From the NCBI RefSeq assembly GCF_025567125.1, contig NZ_JAOQJI010000004.1, positions 110,870-174,869 of the forward strand: 64,000 bases of DNA, in the 5' to 3' direction. Every line of letters starts with the position of its first letter. Position 1 is the stretch's first letter. This stretch comes from Phocaeicola fibrisolvens. GTDB lineage: Bacteria > Bacteroidota > Bacteroidia > Bacteroidales > Bacteroidaceae. This document shows positions 35,553 through 44,474 of the stretch, one piece after another. The translations under genes and the position numbers were made by a program. The notes beneath the pieces were generated by a model. That model was not told the DNA's origin. It searched no databases and saw only the letters and a program-made list of their open reading frames with translations.

Positions 35553-36563
35553 ATGAGTGAAACAAAATATACGGCAGCAGATTATAAGTTCGGACAGCCG
35601 CGCTGGTGTCCGGGTTGCGGCGACCACGCTTTCTTGAATTCTTTTCACAAGGCTCTGGCCGAACTGGGAGTGCCGCCCCATGAAATTGCGGTGATTTCCG
35701 GTATCGGATGTTCTTCGCGTTTGCCTTATTACATGAATACGTATGGCATGCACACCATTCACGGACGTGCAGCGGCCATTGCCACCGGAGCCAAGGTGGC
35801 CAATCCGAATCTGACCATCTGGCAGATTTCCGGCGACGGCGACGGACTGGCCATCGGCGGTAACCATTTCATCCACGCCATCCGCCGTAATGTGGATATC
35901 AACATTGTGTTATTGAATAACCGTATCTACGGATTGACCAAAGGACAGTATTCGCCTACTTCGGCCCGTGGTTTCGTGAGCAAATCTTCTCCTTACGGGA
36001 CGGTGGAAGATCCTTTCCGCCCGGCAGAACTGTGTTTCGGAGCCCGTGGACGTTTCTTTGCCCGTTGTGCGGCAGTCGATGGCGGTCCTTCGGTAGAGGT
36101 GTTGAAAGCTGCGGCCCGTCATAAGGGTACGTCGGTGGTAGAAGTGTTACAGAACTGTGTGATTTTCAACGACGGTACGCACAATGCCGTGGCCAAGAAG
36201 GAAGACCGGGAACGCAATGCCATCTACCTGGAGCACGGCAAACCGATGTTGTTCGGTCCGAACAAAGAATTCGGTCTGATGCAGGAAGGTTTCGGCCTGA
36301 AGGTAGTGAAGCTGGGAGAAAACGGGGTGACGGAAAAAGACATCCTGGTGCACGATGCCCATTGTGAGGACCACACCTTGCAGCTGAAGCTGGCTTTGAT
36401 GGAAGGTCCGGATTTCCCGATTGCTTTGGGGGTAATCCGCGACGTGGAGGCACCGACCTACGATGCAGCAGTGGAAGCCCAGATAGAGGAGGTTTCAGCC
36501 AAGAAAAAATACCACACGTTTGCCGAGTTGCTCGAAACGAACGATACGTGGGAAATTAAATGA
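35553..36563 (+). CDS. korB: 2-oxoglutarate:ferredoxin oxidoreductase, beta subunit
   Basis: Thiamine-diphosphate-binding subunit (336 aa) of the KorAB enzyme. CPGCGDHAF (19-27) provides a conserved cysteine pair, GIGCSSRLPYYMNTYGMHT follows, and GDGDGLAIGGNHF with LLNNRIYGLTKGQYSPTS is the ThDP/Mg motif (GDG-x(~25)-N). The cluster-ligand pattern fits KorB-type beta subunits. It is downstream of korA in the same transcript and ends at a strong terminator. Confidence 0.93.
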   Translation: MSETKYTAADYKFGQPRWCPGCGDHAFLNSFHKALAELGVPPHEIAVISGIGCSSRLPYYMNTYGMHTIHGRAAAIATGAKVANPNLTIWQISGDGDGLAIGGNHFIHAIRRNVDINIVLLNNRIYGLTKGQYSPTSARGFVSKSSPYGTVEDPFRPAELCFGARGRFFARCAAVDGGPSVEVLKAAARHKGTSVVEVLQNCVIFNDGTHNAVAKKEDRERNAIYLEHGKPMLFGPNKEFGLMQEGFGLKVVKLGENGVTEKDILVHDAHCEDHTLQLKLALMEGPDFPIALGVIRDVEAPTYDAAVEAQIEEVSAKKKYHTFAELLETNDTWEIK

Positions 36564-36580
36564 CGATATCAAATCATACA

Positions 36581-36626
36581 AAATATCCCCGCTGCAACAG
36601 TAGCTTGTAACGGGGATATTTTTTTC
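36581..36626 (+). terminator. Terminator of korAB
   Basis: Inverted repeat AAATATCCCCG (36581-36591) and CGGGGATATTT (36611-36621) with a T run to 36625. It may also serve the converging upp gene. Confidence 0.88.
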
Positions 36627-36645
36627 AGCTGTAATCAAGACTGGT

Positions 36646-37305
36646 TTATTCTTTCTCTCCATAACACAAATCGCCGGCATCGCCCAGTCCCGGTACGATG
36701 TACGAATGGGCGTTCAGTTCCGGGTCAATGGCGCCGCACCACACCGTAGTTTTTTCCGCAGGGAAAACTTTCTTGATGTGTTCAATAGCCTGGCGGCTGG
36801 CAATGACCGAAGCAATGTGAATGTGAGCCGGTTCCCCTTTGGTGAGCAGTGCCTCGTAAGCCAGTTCCATGGAACTGCCGGTAGCGAGCATGGGGTCGGT
36901 GAGAATCAGAATCTTGCCGTCCAGCCGGGGAGAAGCGATGTATTCGATGTGAATGTCAAAGTTGTCTTCATTGATGTATTTGCGATAGGCCGATACGAAT
37001 GCGTTTTCGGCATGGTCGAAGTAGTTGATGAATCCCTGATGAAGCGGAAGTCCGGCACGGAGGATGGTGGCTACCACCGGCTGTTCAGCGGGAACGTTTT
37101 CTACAGCTGTGGCCAGCGGGGTTTGTATCGAAACCGGATGATAGGGAAGTGTCCGGCTGATTTCGTAGGCCATGATTTCGCCCACCCGTTCCATGTTTCG
37201 ACGGAAACGGAGTCGGTCGCCTTGGACGTCTACGTTCCGGATTTCAGACAAAAATTGGTTGAGGAGGGTACTGTTTTGGTTTAGACTGATTATTTTCATA
37301 AACAT
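36646..37305 (-). CDS. upp: Uracil phosphoribosyltransferase
   Basis: Pyrimidine salvage enzyme that makes UMP from uracil and PRPP. The 219-aa protein carries the PRPP-binding loop ILTDPMLATGSSM, PVVATILRAGLPLHQGF, the uracil-site segment near the C-terminus (CGAIDPELNAHSYIVPGLGD) and ends DLCYGEKE. Two starts are possible: ATG 37305 (MFMKII) or ATG 37299 (MKIISL), and I kept the longer. Converges on korB across a terminator. Confidence 0.93.
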   Translation of the reverse strand: MFMKIISLNQNSTLLNQFLSEIRNVDVQGDRLRFRRNMERVGEIMAYEISRTLPYHPVSIQTPLATAVENVPAEQPVVATILRAGLPLHQGFINYFDHAENAFVSAYRKYINEDNFDIHIEYIASPRLDGKILILTDPMLATGSSMELAYEALLTKGEPAHIHIASVIASRQAIEHIKKVFPAEKTTVWCGAIDPELNAHSYIVPGLGDAGDLCYGEKE

Positions 37306-37448
37306 TCTCAGGTTCTTAGGGGTTTATGTACTAAATTTATCGGGGTGCAAAGAAACAAAATAAAATTGATTTGTAATGTAGATTTGGCAATTTTGTTACA
37401 CAAGTATAAATCTTTAAATGATTACGGATTTTTTTCTGTAATAAGTTC

Positions 37449-37476
37449 TTTGAATAAAAAATAACTACTACTTTTG
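37449..37476 (+). promoter_or_regulatory. Promoter of pckA
   Basis: TTTG (37449-37452) and TACTTTTG (37469-37476, TAnnTTTG), spacer 16 nt. The spacer is shorter than the usual 19-20, and the leader to the ATG is about 107 nt. Confidence 0.45.
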
Positions 37477-37590
37477 TAGCGCCTAAAACAAAGAGATGTT
37501 GAAGAGCAGAAATGGAGAGAAATTAGGCTTATGCTAAGGTAGAGAAAAGAATAAACATTTGATATAATAACCAAATTAATCATTTGAACA

Positions 37591-39195
37591 ATGGCAAATT
37601 TAGATCTTACTAAGTACGGTATCACTGGAACCGTAGAAATCGTACACAATCCTTCTTACGACGTATTGTTCGCTGAAGAAACAAAAGCTGGTTTGGAAGG
37701 TTATGAAAAAGGTCAGGTAACTGAACTGGGTGCAGTAAACGTAATGACTGGTATCTACACTGGTCGTTCTCCTAAAGATAAATTCTTGGTAAAAGACGCT
37801 ACAAGTGAAAACACTGTATGGTGGACTTCTGAAGAATACAAAAACGATAACAAACCTGTTACTACAGAAACTTGGAACGCTTTGAAAGCTTTGGCTTCAA
37901 AAGAATTGTCAAACAAGAAATTGTATGTAGTAGATGGTTACTGCGGTGCTAACGAAGCTACTCGTCTGAAAGTTCGTTTCATCATGGAAGTTGCATGGCA
38001 GGCTCACTTCGTAACTAACATGTTCATCCGTCCTTCTAAAGAAGAACTGGAATCATTCGAACCTGACTTCGTTGTTTACAACGCTTCTAAAGCTAAAGTT
38101 GAAAACTACAAAGAACTGGGTCTGAACTCAGAAACTGCAGTTGTCTTCAACTTGACTACTAAGGAACAGGTTATCCTGAACACTTGGTACGGTGGTGAAA
38201 TGAAGAAAGGTATGTTCTCTATGATGAACTACTTCAACCCGTTGCGTGGTATCGCTTCTATGCACTGTTCTGCTAACACAGACAAAGAAGGCAAGAGCTC
38301 AGCTATCTTCTTCGGTCTGTCTGGTACAGGTAAGACAACTTTGTCTACTGACCCGAAACGTCTGTTGATCGGTGATGACGAACACGGATGGGATAACGAA
38401 GGTGTATTCAACTACGAAGGTGGTTGCTACGCTAAGGTTATCAACTTGGATAAGGAATCTGAACCGGATATCTACAACGCCATCAAACGTGACGCTTTGC
38501 TGGAAAACGTAACTGTAGATGCTAACGGTAAGATTGACTTCGCTGATAAGAGCGTAACTGAAAACACTCGTGTTTCTTATCCTATCTACCACATCAACAA
38601 CATCGTTAAACCGGTTTCTAAAGGTCCTCACGCAAAACAAGTTATCTTCTTGTCTGCTGATGCATTCGGTGTATTGCCTCCAGTATCTATCTTGAACGAA
38701 GAACAGGCTCAGTACTACTTCCTGTCAGGATTTACTGCTAAGTTGGCTGGTACAGAACGTGGTATCACTGAACCGACTCCGACATTCTCTGCTTGCTTCG
38801 GTGCTGCTTTCTTGTCATTGCACCCGACTAAATATGCAGAAGAACTGGTTAAGAAGATGAAGATGACTGGTGCAAAAGCATACTTGGTTAACACTGGTTG
38901 GAACGGAACTGGCAAACGTATTTCTATCCGTGATACTCGTGGTATCATCGACGCTATCCTGGATGGTTCTATCGAAAAAGCTCCGACTAAGACTATTCCT
39001 TACTTCGACTTCGTTGTTCCGACTGAATTGCCGGGTGTTGATCCGAAGATCTTGGATCCGCGTGACACTTACGACTGCGCTTGCAAGTGGGAAGAAAAAG
39101 CTAAAGACTTGGCTGCTCGCTTCATCAAGAACTTCGCTAAGTTCACAGGTAACGAAGCTGGTAAAGCTTTGGTTGCTGCTGGTCCGAAATTGTAA
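37591..39195 (+). CDS. pckA: Phosphoenolpyruvate carboxykinase (ATP)
   Basis: Interconverts oxaloacetate and PEP with ATP/ADP. In Bacteroides it fixes CO2 into oxaloacetate on the fumarate-reduction branch and gains ATP. At 534 aa it has GRSPKDKF near residue 59, the kinase 1a P-loop FFGLSGTGKTTLS (242-250), the metal site GDDEHGWD and GTERGITEP. Codon use is extreme (GGT, CGT, AAC, GAA, CTG/TTG nearly exclusively), unlike most neighbours and typical of a very highly expressed gene. Single-gene unit. Confidence 0.97.
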   Translation: MANLDLTKYGITGTVEIVHNPSYDVLFAEETKAGLEGYEKGQVTELGAVNVMTGIYTGRSPKDKFLVKDATSENTVWWTSEEYKNDNKPVTTETWNALKALASKELSNKKLYVVDGYCGANEATRLKVRFIMEVAWQAHFVTNMFIRPSKEELESFEPDFVVYNASKAKVENYKELGLNSETAVVFNLTTKEQVILNTWYGGEMKKGMFSMMNYFNPLRGIASMHCSANTDKEGKSSAIFFGLSGTGKTTLSTDPKRLLIGDDEHGWDNEGVFNYEGGCYAKVINLDKESEPDIYNAIKRDALLENVTVDANGKIDFADKSVTENTRVSYPIYHINNIVKPVSKGPHAKQVIFLSADAFGVLPPVSILNEEQAQYYFLSGFTAKLAGTERGITEPTPTFSACFGAAFLSLHPTKYAEELVKKMKMTGAKAYLVNTGWNGTGKRISIRDTRGIIDAILDGSIEKAPTKTIPYFDFVVPTELPGVDPKILDPRDTYDCACKWEEKAKDLAARFIKNFAKFTGNEAGKALVAAGPKL

Positions 39196-39221
39196 TTCTG
39201 ACTTACAAATTCTTAAATATG

Positions 39222-39254
39222 AAAGCGGTTTCCTTCGGGGAACCGCTTTTTTTG
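39222..39254 (+). terminator. Terminator of pckA
   Basis: AAAGCGGTT (39222-39230) and AACCGCTTT (39241-39249) with a short inner stem, followed by a T run (to 39253). Confidence 0.88.
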
Positions 39255-39389
39255 TTATATTTGGTCGGATGGCGGCAGGGATAGCGGGAAACTTGTCGTC
39301 GGGAGAAGAGGAAGAACGGCTGTTCTGACAGCTGGTGCGGGGAAGAGAACGAAAGAAATTGAAGATTGAGCTAATCAAAGATAAAACGT

Positions 39390-40037
39390 ATGAAAAAGAT
39401 GATTTATTCGATGCTGGGGGCAGGCTTGCTCTGTCTTTCCAGCTGTGGCGGTCAGACACAGCAATCACAGCCGGCAGCCGTAAACGAGGCTGACAGTACC
39501 AATCAAGTAATCGAGACCATCATGGCACGTCGTAGCGTGCGGAAGTATCTGCCACAACCGGTAAACCGGGATACGATGCAGGTGATTCTGAATTGTGGTA
39601 TTAATGCGCCTAACGGACAGAACAAACAGTCGTGGGCAATCCGGGTAGTAGACAATCCGGAATTTATCAATGGTCTGACGGAGGTGTACAAGAAAGCTAA
39701 TCCCAAAGCGGCTGAAGACCCTAATTTCCGGAATATGTTCCGCAATGCACCGACGGTGGTGTTTATTGCCAACGACACCGCCTACGATTTCTCACAAGTG
39801 GATTGTGGACTGTTGGGTGAGAACATGATTCTTTCTGCCTGGTCTATGGGCATCGGTTCCTGCTGTCTGGGTGGTCCCATACGTTTCATGAAGACCGACC
39901 CCGGAGCCGCAGAATACCTGAAACGTCTGAACATTCCCGAAGGCTATGACCTGTTGTATTGCATTGCCTTCGGATATCCGGATGAATCGCCGGCTGCCAA
40001 GCCTCGTGATGCATCGAAAGTGATGTTTGTGGAATAA
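39390..40037 (+). CDS. Nitroreductase-family lipoprotein
   Basis: Flavin-dependent reductase-like protein of 215 aa anchored as a lipoprotein: the signal ends in LCLSSCGG (Cys at residue 20), followed by a Gln/Ala-rich linker. The FMN-binding nitroreductase fold begins at IMARRSVRKYLPQPV and continues with GINAPNGQNKQSWAI, DCGLLGENMILSAWSMGIGSC and IPEGYDLLYCIAFGYPDE. Most nitroreductases are cytoplasmic, so an exported lipid-anchored one is notable; FMN would then have to be loaded outside the cytoplasm or exported folded. It ends 4 nt from the converging sulfatase-fold gene. Confidence 0.88.
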   Translation: MKKMIYSMLGAGLLCLSSCGGQTQQSQPAAVNEADSTNQVIETIMARRSVRKYLPQPVNRDTMQVILNCGINAPNGQNKQSWAIRVVDNPEFINGLTEVYKKANPKAAEDPNFRNMFRNAPTVVFIANDTAYDFSQVDCGLLGENMILSAWSMGIGSCCLGGPIRFMKTDPGAAEYLKRLNIPEGYDLLYCIAFGYPDESPAAKPRDASKVMFVE

Positions 40038-40041
40038 TGTG

Positions 40042-41862
40042 TTATCGCGCTCCCAAATCATCGTAAGAAGATTGTAGAATCGCTTTCCCCAGTTCTGTGC
40101 GTCGTGCATTCGGAGCTGGGGATTCTATTAATGCCTTGCCGGAGTTGTTGTCAATCAGGGTGACGCCGGTACTGTCGCAGAAGGCAAAGCCGTTGTTGTA
40201 GGTGTAGTAGGCAAAGGGGTATTTGTAATCCTTGCCCAGCACGTTGCGGCTGAAGTTGAATTCTTTGTGGCTGAGTCCCAGTTGTGCCAGCAGGGTAGCG
40301 GCCATGTCGCTTTGGTTCATCAGCTTGTCGATGACCCTGGGTTGCTTTACGGCACCGCCCAGCCAGAGCATCGGGATGTGATGGATGCGCGGGTCGTGCA
40401 CCAGCCCCTCTTCCGGATAATAGAAGCCATGGTCCGGCAGGCAGACAATGAGCAGGTTCTTCCATTGTGGAAGCGCCTTGAGCTTGTCGATGAATTTCCC
40501 CAGGCAGTCGTCCGTAAAGGCGAAGGCATTGGGAATCTTCTCGTTCAGGCGATGGTAAGGCACCTCGAAAGGTTCGTGGCTGCTGAGAGTCAGAAAGGCC
40601 GTGTGCCAAGGCTGGTTGCCTGTGCGTGCCTTTATCTGTTGGTAGAGATATTCAAAAGTGATGTCATCGTTCACTCCCCATGGATTCTGTCGCTCCTCCA
40701 GACTGAAATCCACATCGGCCGTGAGATGCTGGTAACCACTGCTTAACAGGTAGCTCTTCATGTTGGTAAAGTTGATGTCACCCCCGTACAGAAAGTCGGT
40801 GGCATAACCTTGCTCCCGCAGCTTCCCGGCAATGGAAGGCAGCGTACGGCTCTTGGCCGGTGCCTTCATGACCGACACGGTAGGGAAACTCTGGTAGCCG
40901 CTGAAGGTGCAGACTGTGCCCCGGTCGGTGCGGAAACTGTTGGCGTAACAGTTCGTGAAAAAGACTCCCTCCTTGCTCAGCCGTTCCAGGTTGGGGCTGA
41001 CATCCGGGAGACCTCCCAGCGATTCCACAAACACCCCTCCGAAGCTCTCCATCAGGATAATCAGTACGTTGGGGCGCGGAGTATTCAACAAAGATACCGT
41101 GTTTTCTCCGGTGTCGGCATACAACCCGTCGAACAGTCTGGCCCGTTTTTCCTCGTCAAAGAAATTGAACTGCTGGGCGAAATCGGTCGTCTTGCTGATG
41201 GACGACAGCAGGCTGAAATCCGGATTGACCGCCGAGTGGTTCAGGAACTCGTTGTCGCAGAAATACGCCTGTCCTACGTTACTGGTTGATTCGGTGACAC
41301 CGCCTCGGATGATGATGAAGAGGATACCCCCCAGCAGAATCGTGACCAGACTGCCTGTGAGACGTTTGCGGACTTGGAGGAGTTGGGCAGGAGTTATTTT
41401 ATACAGTCCCCACGTGAGCAGGGCCGACAATATCAGGATACATATCACCCGTATCAGGATGAAACCGACCGACACACTGGCCATGGCATTCTTCGGAGAG
41501 TCCAGGTAGAGGAAGATGGAAGCATCGAGCTTGAATCCCCAAAACGGATACAGGGCCATGTCGCCGATGAAGACGAGGGTAGTAGCCAGCGCAATCAGCG
41601 CATAGTAGCCTACGAGGAGCTTTCGCAGCGGGAAACGGCGGAACCAGATACTCACCAGGATGACCAGCCAGGGAAGGGCGGTGAGATAACCCGTAGTGGC
41701 CGCGTCGAGGGTAAAGCCATGATACAGCACTTTCAGGTAGTCTACGAAAGATACCCCTTTCTCACAAGCTCCGTTGTAGAGCATGAACACTGGTTTCTGA
41801 AGCAGGAAATAGCCTAAAATAGCGGCAAAAATACATCCCAAGTAAGCAAGTCTCTTTTTCAT
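40042..41862 (-). CDS. LTA synthase/sulfatase-fold membrane protein
   Basis: Membrane enzyme of 606 aa with about five N-terminal helices (residues 1-200) and an extracytoplasmic phosphatase-superfamily domain. Motifs are LIILMESFGGVF (metal Glu), NSFRTDRGTVCTFSGY (probable Thr nucleophile), LSSHEPFEVP and CLPDHGFYYP (Asp-His metal pair). It is a distant paralogue of the protein at 23445, which seems to have Ser at the nucleophile position. It probably transfers a phosphoalcohol group to an envelope glycan or lipid. It is 14 nt downstream of rnhA, so the two may be cotranscribed. Confidence 0.87.
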   Translation of the reverse strand: MKKRLAYLGCIFAAILGYFLLQKPVFMLYNGACEKGVSFVDYLKVLYHGFTLDAATTGYLTALPWLVILVSIWFRRFPLRKLLVGYYALIALATTLVFIGDMALYPFWGFKLDASIFLYLDSPKNAMASVSVGFILIRVICILILSALLTWGLYKITPAQLLQVRKRLTGSLVTILLGGILFIIIRGGVTESTSNVGQAYFCDNEFLNHSAVNPDFSLLSSISKTTDFAQQFNFFDEEKRARLFDGLYADTGENTVSLLNTPRPNVLIILMESFGGVFVESLGGLPDVSPNLERLSKEGVFFTNCYANSFRTDRGTVCTFSGYQSFPTVSVMKAPAKSRTLPSIAGKLREQGYATDFLYGGDINFTNMKSYLLSSGYQHLTADVDFSLEERQNPWGVNDDITFEYLYQQIKARTGNQPWHTAFLTLSSHEPFEVPYHRLNEKIPNAFAFTDDCLGKFIDKLKALPQWKNLLIVCLPDHGFYYPEEGLVHDPRIHHIPMLWLGGAVKQPRVIDKLMNQSDMAATLLAQLGLSHKEFNFSRNVLGKDYKYPFAYYTYNNGFAFCDSTGVTLIDNNSGKALIESPAPNARRTELGKAILQSSYDDLGAR

Positions 41863-41876
41863 CTGTTTAGGTCTGA

Positions 41877-42506
41877 TTATTTACGTCCGAAATCGGCGGG
41901 GACTTCCCCCCATGATTCTGTTTCCCATTTGCGCAGGGGAGTGGTGTAAGTGTTTTCCTTCAGCCATTTCTCCGCCCGTTCAATGAGCTGGAACAAGGTC
42001 TCGGTTCGGGCATTGCGTTCCAGTTTGGTCTTGCATTTCTTCTGTTTCACCCACAGGAGGGCGTTGCGGCTGTCGGAGTAGAGCGGCATGTCCAGCTGCT
42101 TCTGTTTGAGAAGTGCCAGTCCGTGTACGATGGCCAGAAACTCTCCGATGTTGTTGGTGCCATAGACCGGTCCAAAATGGAAAATCTCCTGTCCGGTGAG
42201 CAGGTATACCCCGCGGTATTCCATAGGACCGGGGTTTCCACTGCAGGCCGCATCTACTGCCAAGCAGTTCAGGTCGAAATTTTCTGGAAGCTGTTTGGCG
42301 GAAGGTTCCTTGGGAGCCGAAGTCCGGTGGCGTTGCAAGTACACGTGTGCCGGAGTGGCAAAAGCCTGTGCGGCCTCTTCTTCTGTGTCGAATGATTTAT
42401 AGATGGCTCCTTTGTATCCTTGGATTTGCAGCCGGCATTCAGTCCAGGAAGCATACACCCCCGGATTCACACCTTTCCACACTACATAGAATTTTTGTTT
42501 CGCCAT
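41877..42506 (-). CDS. rnhA: Ribonuclease H with N-terminal viroplasmin domain
   Basis: Degrades the RNA strand of RNA-DNA hybrids. The 209-aa protein begins with a caulimovirus-viroplasmin-type hybrid-binding domain (residues 1-45, KFYVVWKGVNPGVYASW), as in eukaryotic RNase H1. A linker leads to the RNase H fold with the catalytic acidic residues in AVDAACSGNPGP, NNIGEFLAIVHGL and LYSDSRNALLW; the fourth acidic residue is probably the Asp in VPADFG. Downstream of argS across a terminator. Confidence 0.92.
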   Translation of the reverse strand: MAKQKFYVVWKGVNPGVYASWTECRLQIQGYKGAIYKSFDTEEEAAQAFATPAHVYLQRHRTSAPKEPSAKQLPENFDLNCLAVDAACSGNPGPMEYRGVYLLTGQEIFHFGPVYGTNNIGEFLAIVHGLALLKQKQLDMPLYSDSRNALLWVKQKKCKTKLERNARTETLFQLIERAEKWLKENTYTTPLRKWETESWGEVPADFGRK

Positions 42507-42523
42507 AAAAAGATAAGGAGGTT

Positions 42524-42553
42524 AAAAAAGTCGGGTGGCTCCCTTGCCACCCG
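42524..42553 (-). terminator. Terminator of argS
   Basis: Inverted repeat CGGGTGGC (42532-42539) and GCCACCCG (42546-42553) with a 6-nt loop. On the minus strand it is followed by CTTTTTT. Confidence 0.85.
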
Positions 42554-42568
42554 CTATTTTCAAATGAA

Positions 42569-44386
42569 TTACATGCGTTCAGGCACTTCGATGCCCAGCA
42601 AGCCCATGGCCAGCTTGACAATCTTTCCTACGTTCTGACTCAATGCCAGACGGAAAATCTTCACAGCCTCGTTCTCTTCACGCAGAATGCTGAAATCGTG
42701 ATAGAACTGGTTGTATTCTTTTACCAGGTCGTAGGCATAGTTGGCTAGGATAGACGGGTTGTAGTCCGTACCTGCCTGTCTTACCACATTGGGGAAGTCG
42801 GCCAGCATCTGGATCAGCGCCTCTTCCTTGGTGCTCAGTTCGATGCCTTCCGGAATCACAGCCGGAATTTGGATACCAGCTTCTGCGGCTTTGCGGAGGA
42901 TAGACTGGATACGTGCGTAAGTGTACTGGATGAACGGTCCCGTATTTCCGTTGAAGTCGATGGATTCCTTCGGGTTGAACGTCATGTTCTTGCGGGCATC
43001 CACTTTCAGGATGAAATATTTCAAGGCACCCAGTCCCACGATACGGGCGATGTCGTCGGCCTCTTCCTTTGTCAGTCCGTCCAGCTTGCCCAGTTCGCTG
43101 CTGGTTTCCTTGGCCGTTTCAATCATGGCTTCCATCAGGTCGTCCGCATCCACTACGGTACCTTCGCGACTCTTCATCTTACCTTCCGGCAGTTCCACCA
43201 TACCGTAGGAGAAGTGTACCAGATCTTTACCCCATTCGAAGCCCAGTTTGTCGAGCAGGATGGACAACACCTGGAAATGGTAGTTCTGTTCGTTACCCAC
43301 CACGTAAATCATCTTGTTGATGGGATAATCCTGGAAGCGTAGCTTGGCTGTACCGATGTCCTGTGTCATGTAGACCGAAGTACCGTCTGCCCGGAGCAGC
43401 AGCTTCTGGTCCAGTCCTTCCGGAGTAAGATCTGCCCATACAGAACCGTCTTCCTTGCGATAGAAGAGTCCTTTTTCCAGTCCTTCCAAGACCTTGGCCT
43501 TTCCTTCCAGGTAAGTCTGTGATTCGTAATATATCTTGTCGAAGCTGACGCCCATCATCTTGTATGTCTCATCGAAGCCGGCATATACCCAGTCGTTCAT
43601 CTTCTTCCAGAGCGCACGTACTTCCGGATCGTTGGCTTCCCATTTACGGAGCATTTCGCGGGCTTCCAGCATCAATGGAGAGTTGGCTTCTGCCTTGGCT
43701 TTGGCTTCTTCCTCGTTCATGCCTTCCGCTTCGTACTTCGCCATCAGTTCCTTTACTTCTGCCTTGTAGTGCTTGTCGAAGGCTACGTAGTAATCGCCAA
43801 TCAGGTGGTCACCTTTCTTGCCCGATGATTCCGGAGTCTCGCCGTTGCCATATTTCAGCCATGCCAGCATGGACTTGCAGATGTGGATACCACGGTCGTT
43901 GACAATGTTGGTTTTCACTACCTTGTTGCCGTTGGCTGCCATGATGTTCGCCAACGCGTTACCCAGCAGGTTGTTGCGCACATGACCCAAGTGGAGCGGC
44001 TTATTAGTGTTCGGAGAAGAATATTCAATCATTACCAGCGGCGCATTGTCGGCAGCTTTCTGGATACCCCATTGGCTGTCTGCCTGAATGCGGTTCAGCA
44101 AGTCGATCCATACGTTTGAAGCGATGGTCAAGTTCAGGAATCCCTTGATTACGTTGTAGCTGGCGATGGCGGGTTCATGCTGCTTCAAATATTCCCCGAT
44201 TTCTTGTGCAGTTTGTTCCGGTCCTTTCTTGGACATCTTCAGGAAAGGGAAGACAACCAGTGTGAGGTGGCCTTCGAATTCTTTCTTGGTCTTCTGCAGC
44301 TGTACCATTTTGGCAGGAACCTCCTGATTGTATAAGGTCTTTATACCTGTCAGGATGGATTCGGTCAGTTTATCTTCTATTTTCAT
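42569..44386 (-). CDS. argS: Arginyl-tRNA synthetase
   Basis: Charges tRNA-Arg. The class I HIGH motif is HLGHVRNNLLG, preceded by EYSSPNTNKPL. The KMSKS equivalent is GKMKSREGTVVD. The N-terminal Add-1 domain (1-110) and C-terminal DALR anticodon domain (about 485-605) are present. I chose the ATG at 44386 (MKIEDKL, 605 aa). The open frame extends to a GTG at 44425, which overlaps a minus-strand -7 element TATCTTTG (44432-44425) and is therefore unlikely. Confidence 0.96.
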   Translation of the reverse strand: MKIEDKLTESILTGIKTLYNQEVPAKMVQLQKTKKEFEGHLTLVVFPFLKMSKKGPEQTAQEIGEYLKQHEPAIASYNVIKGFLNLTIASNVWIDLLNRIQADSQWGIQKAADNAPLVMIEYSSPNTNKPLHLGHVRNNLLGNALANIMAANGNKVVKTNIVNDRGIHICKSMLAWLKYGNGETPESSGKKGDHLIGDYYVAFDKHYKAEVKELMAKYEAEGMNEEEAKAKAEANSPLMLEAREMLRKWEANDPEVRALWKKMNDWVYAGFDETYKMMGVSFDKIYYESQTYLEGKAKVLEGLEKGLFYRKEDGSVWADLTPEGLDQKLLLRADGTSVYMTQDIGTAKLRFQDYPINKMIYVVGNEQNYHFQVLSILLDKLGFEWGKDLVHFSYGMVELPEGKMKSREGTVVDADDLMEAMIETAKETSSELGKLDGLTKEEADDIARIVGLGALKYFILKVDARKNMTFNPKESIDFNGNTGPFIQYTYARIQSILRKAAEAGIQIPAVIPEGIELSTKEEALIQMLADFPNVVRQAGTDYNPSILANYAYDLVKEYNQFYHDFSILREENEAVKIFRLALSQNVGKIVKLAMGLLGIEVPERM

Positions 44387-44424
44387 GCGTATATAGTTTA
44401 TGTAATAATCCTTTCTTGCGTGCA

Positions 44425-44432
44425 CAAAGATA
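44425..44432 (-). promoter_or_regulatory. -7 element of argS
   Basis: CAAAGATA on the plus strand, TATCTTTG on the minus strand, 38 nt before the ATG at 44386. Confidence 0.5.
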
Positions 44433-44474
44433 GTGATTTTTACGTTTATCCTGCCGTTCTGAAGTCATAATTGC

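Noticed and set aside
44387..44425. Upstream GTG start for argS
   Set aside because: It overlaps a -7 element, and the extra residues before MKIEDKL are not typical.
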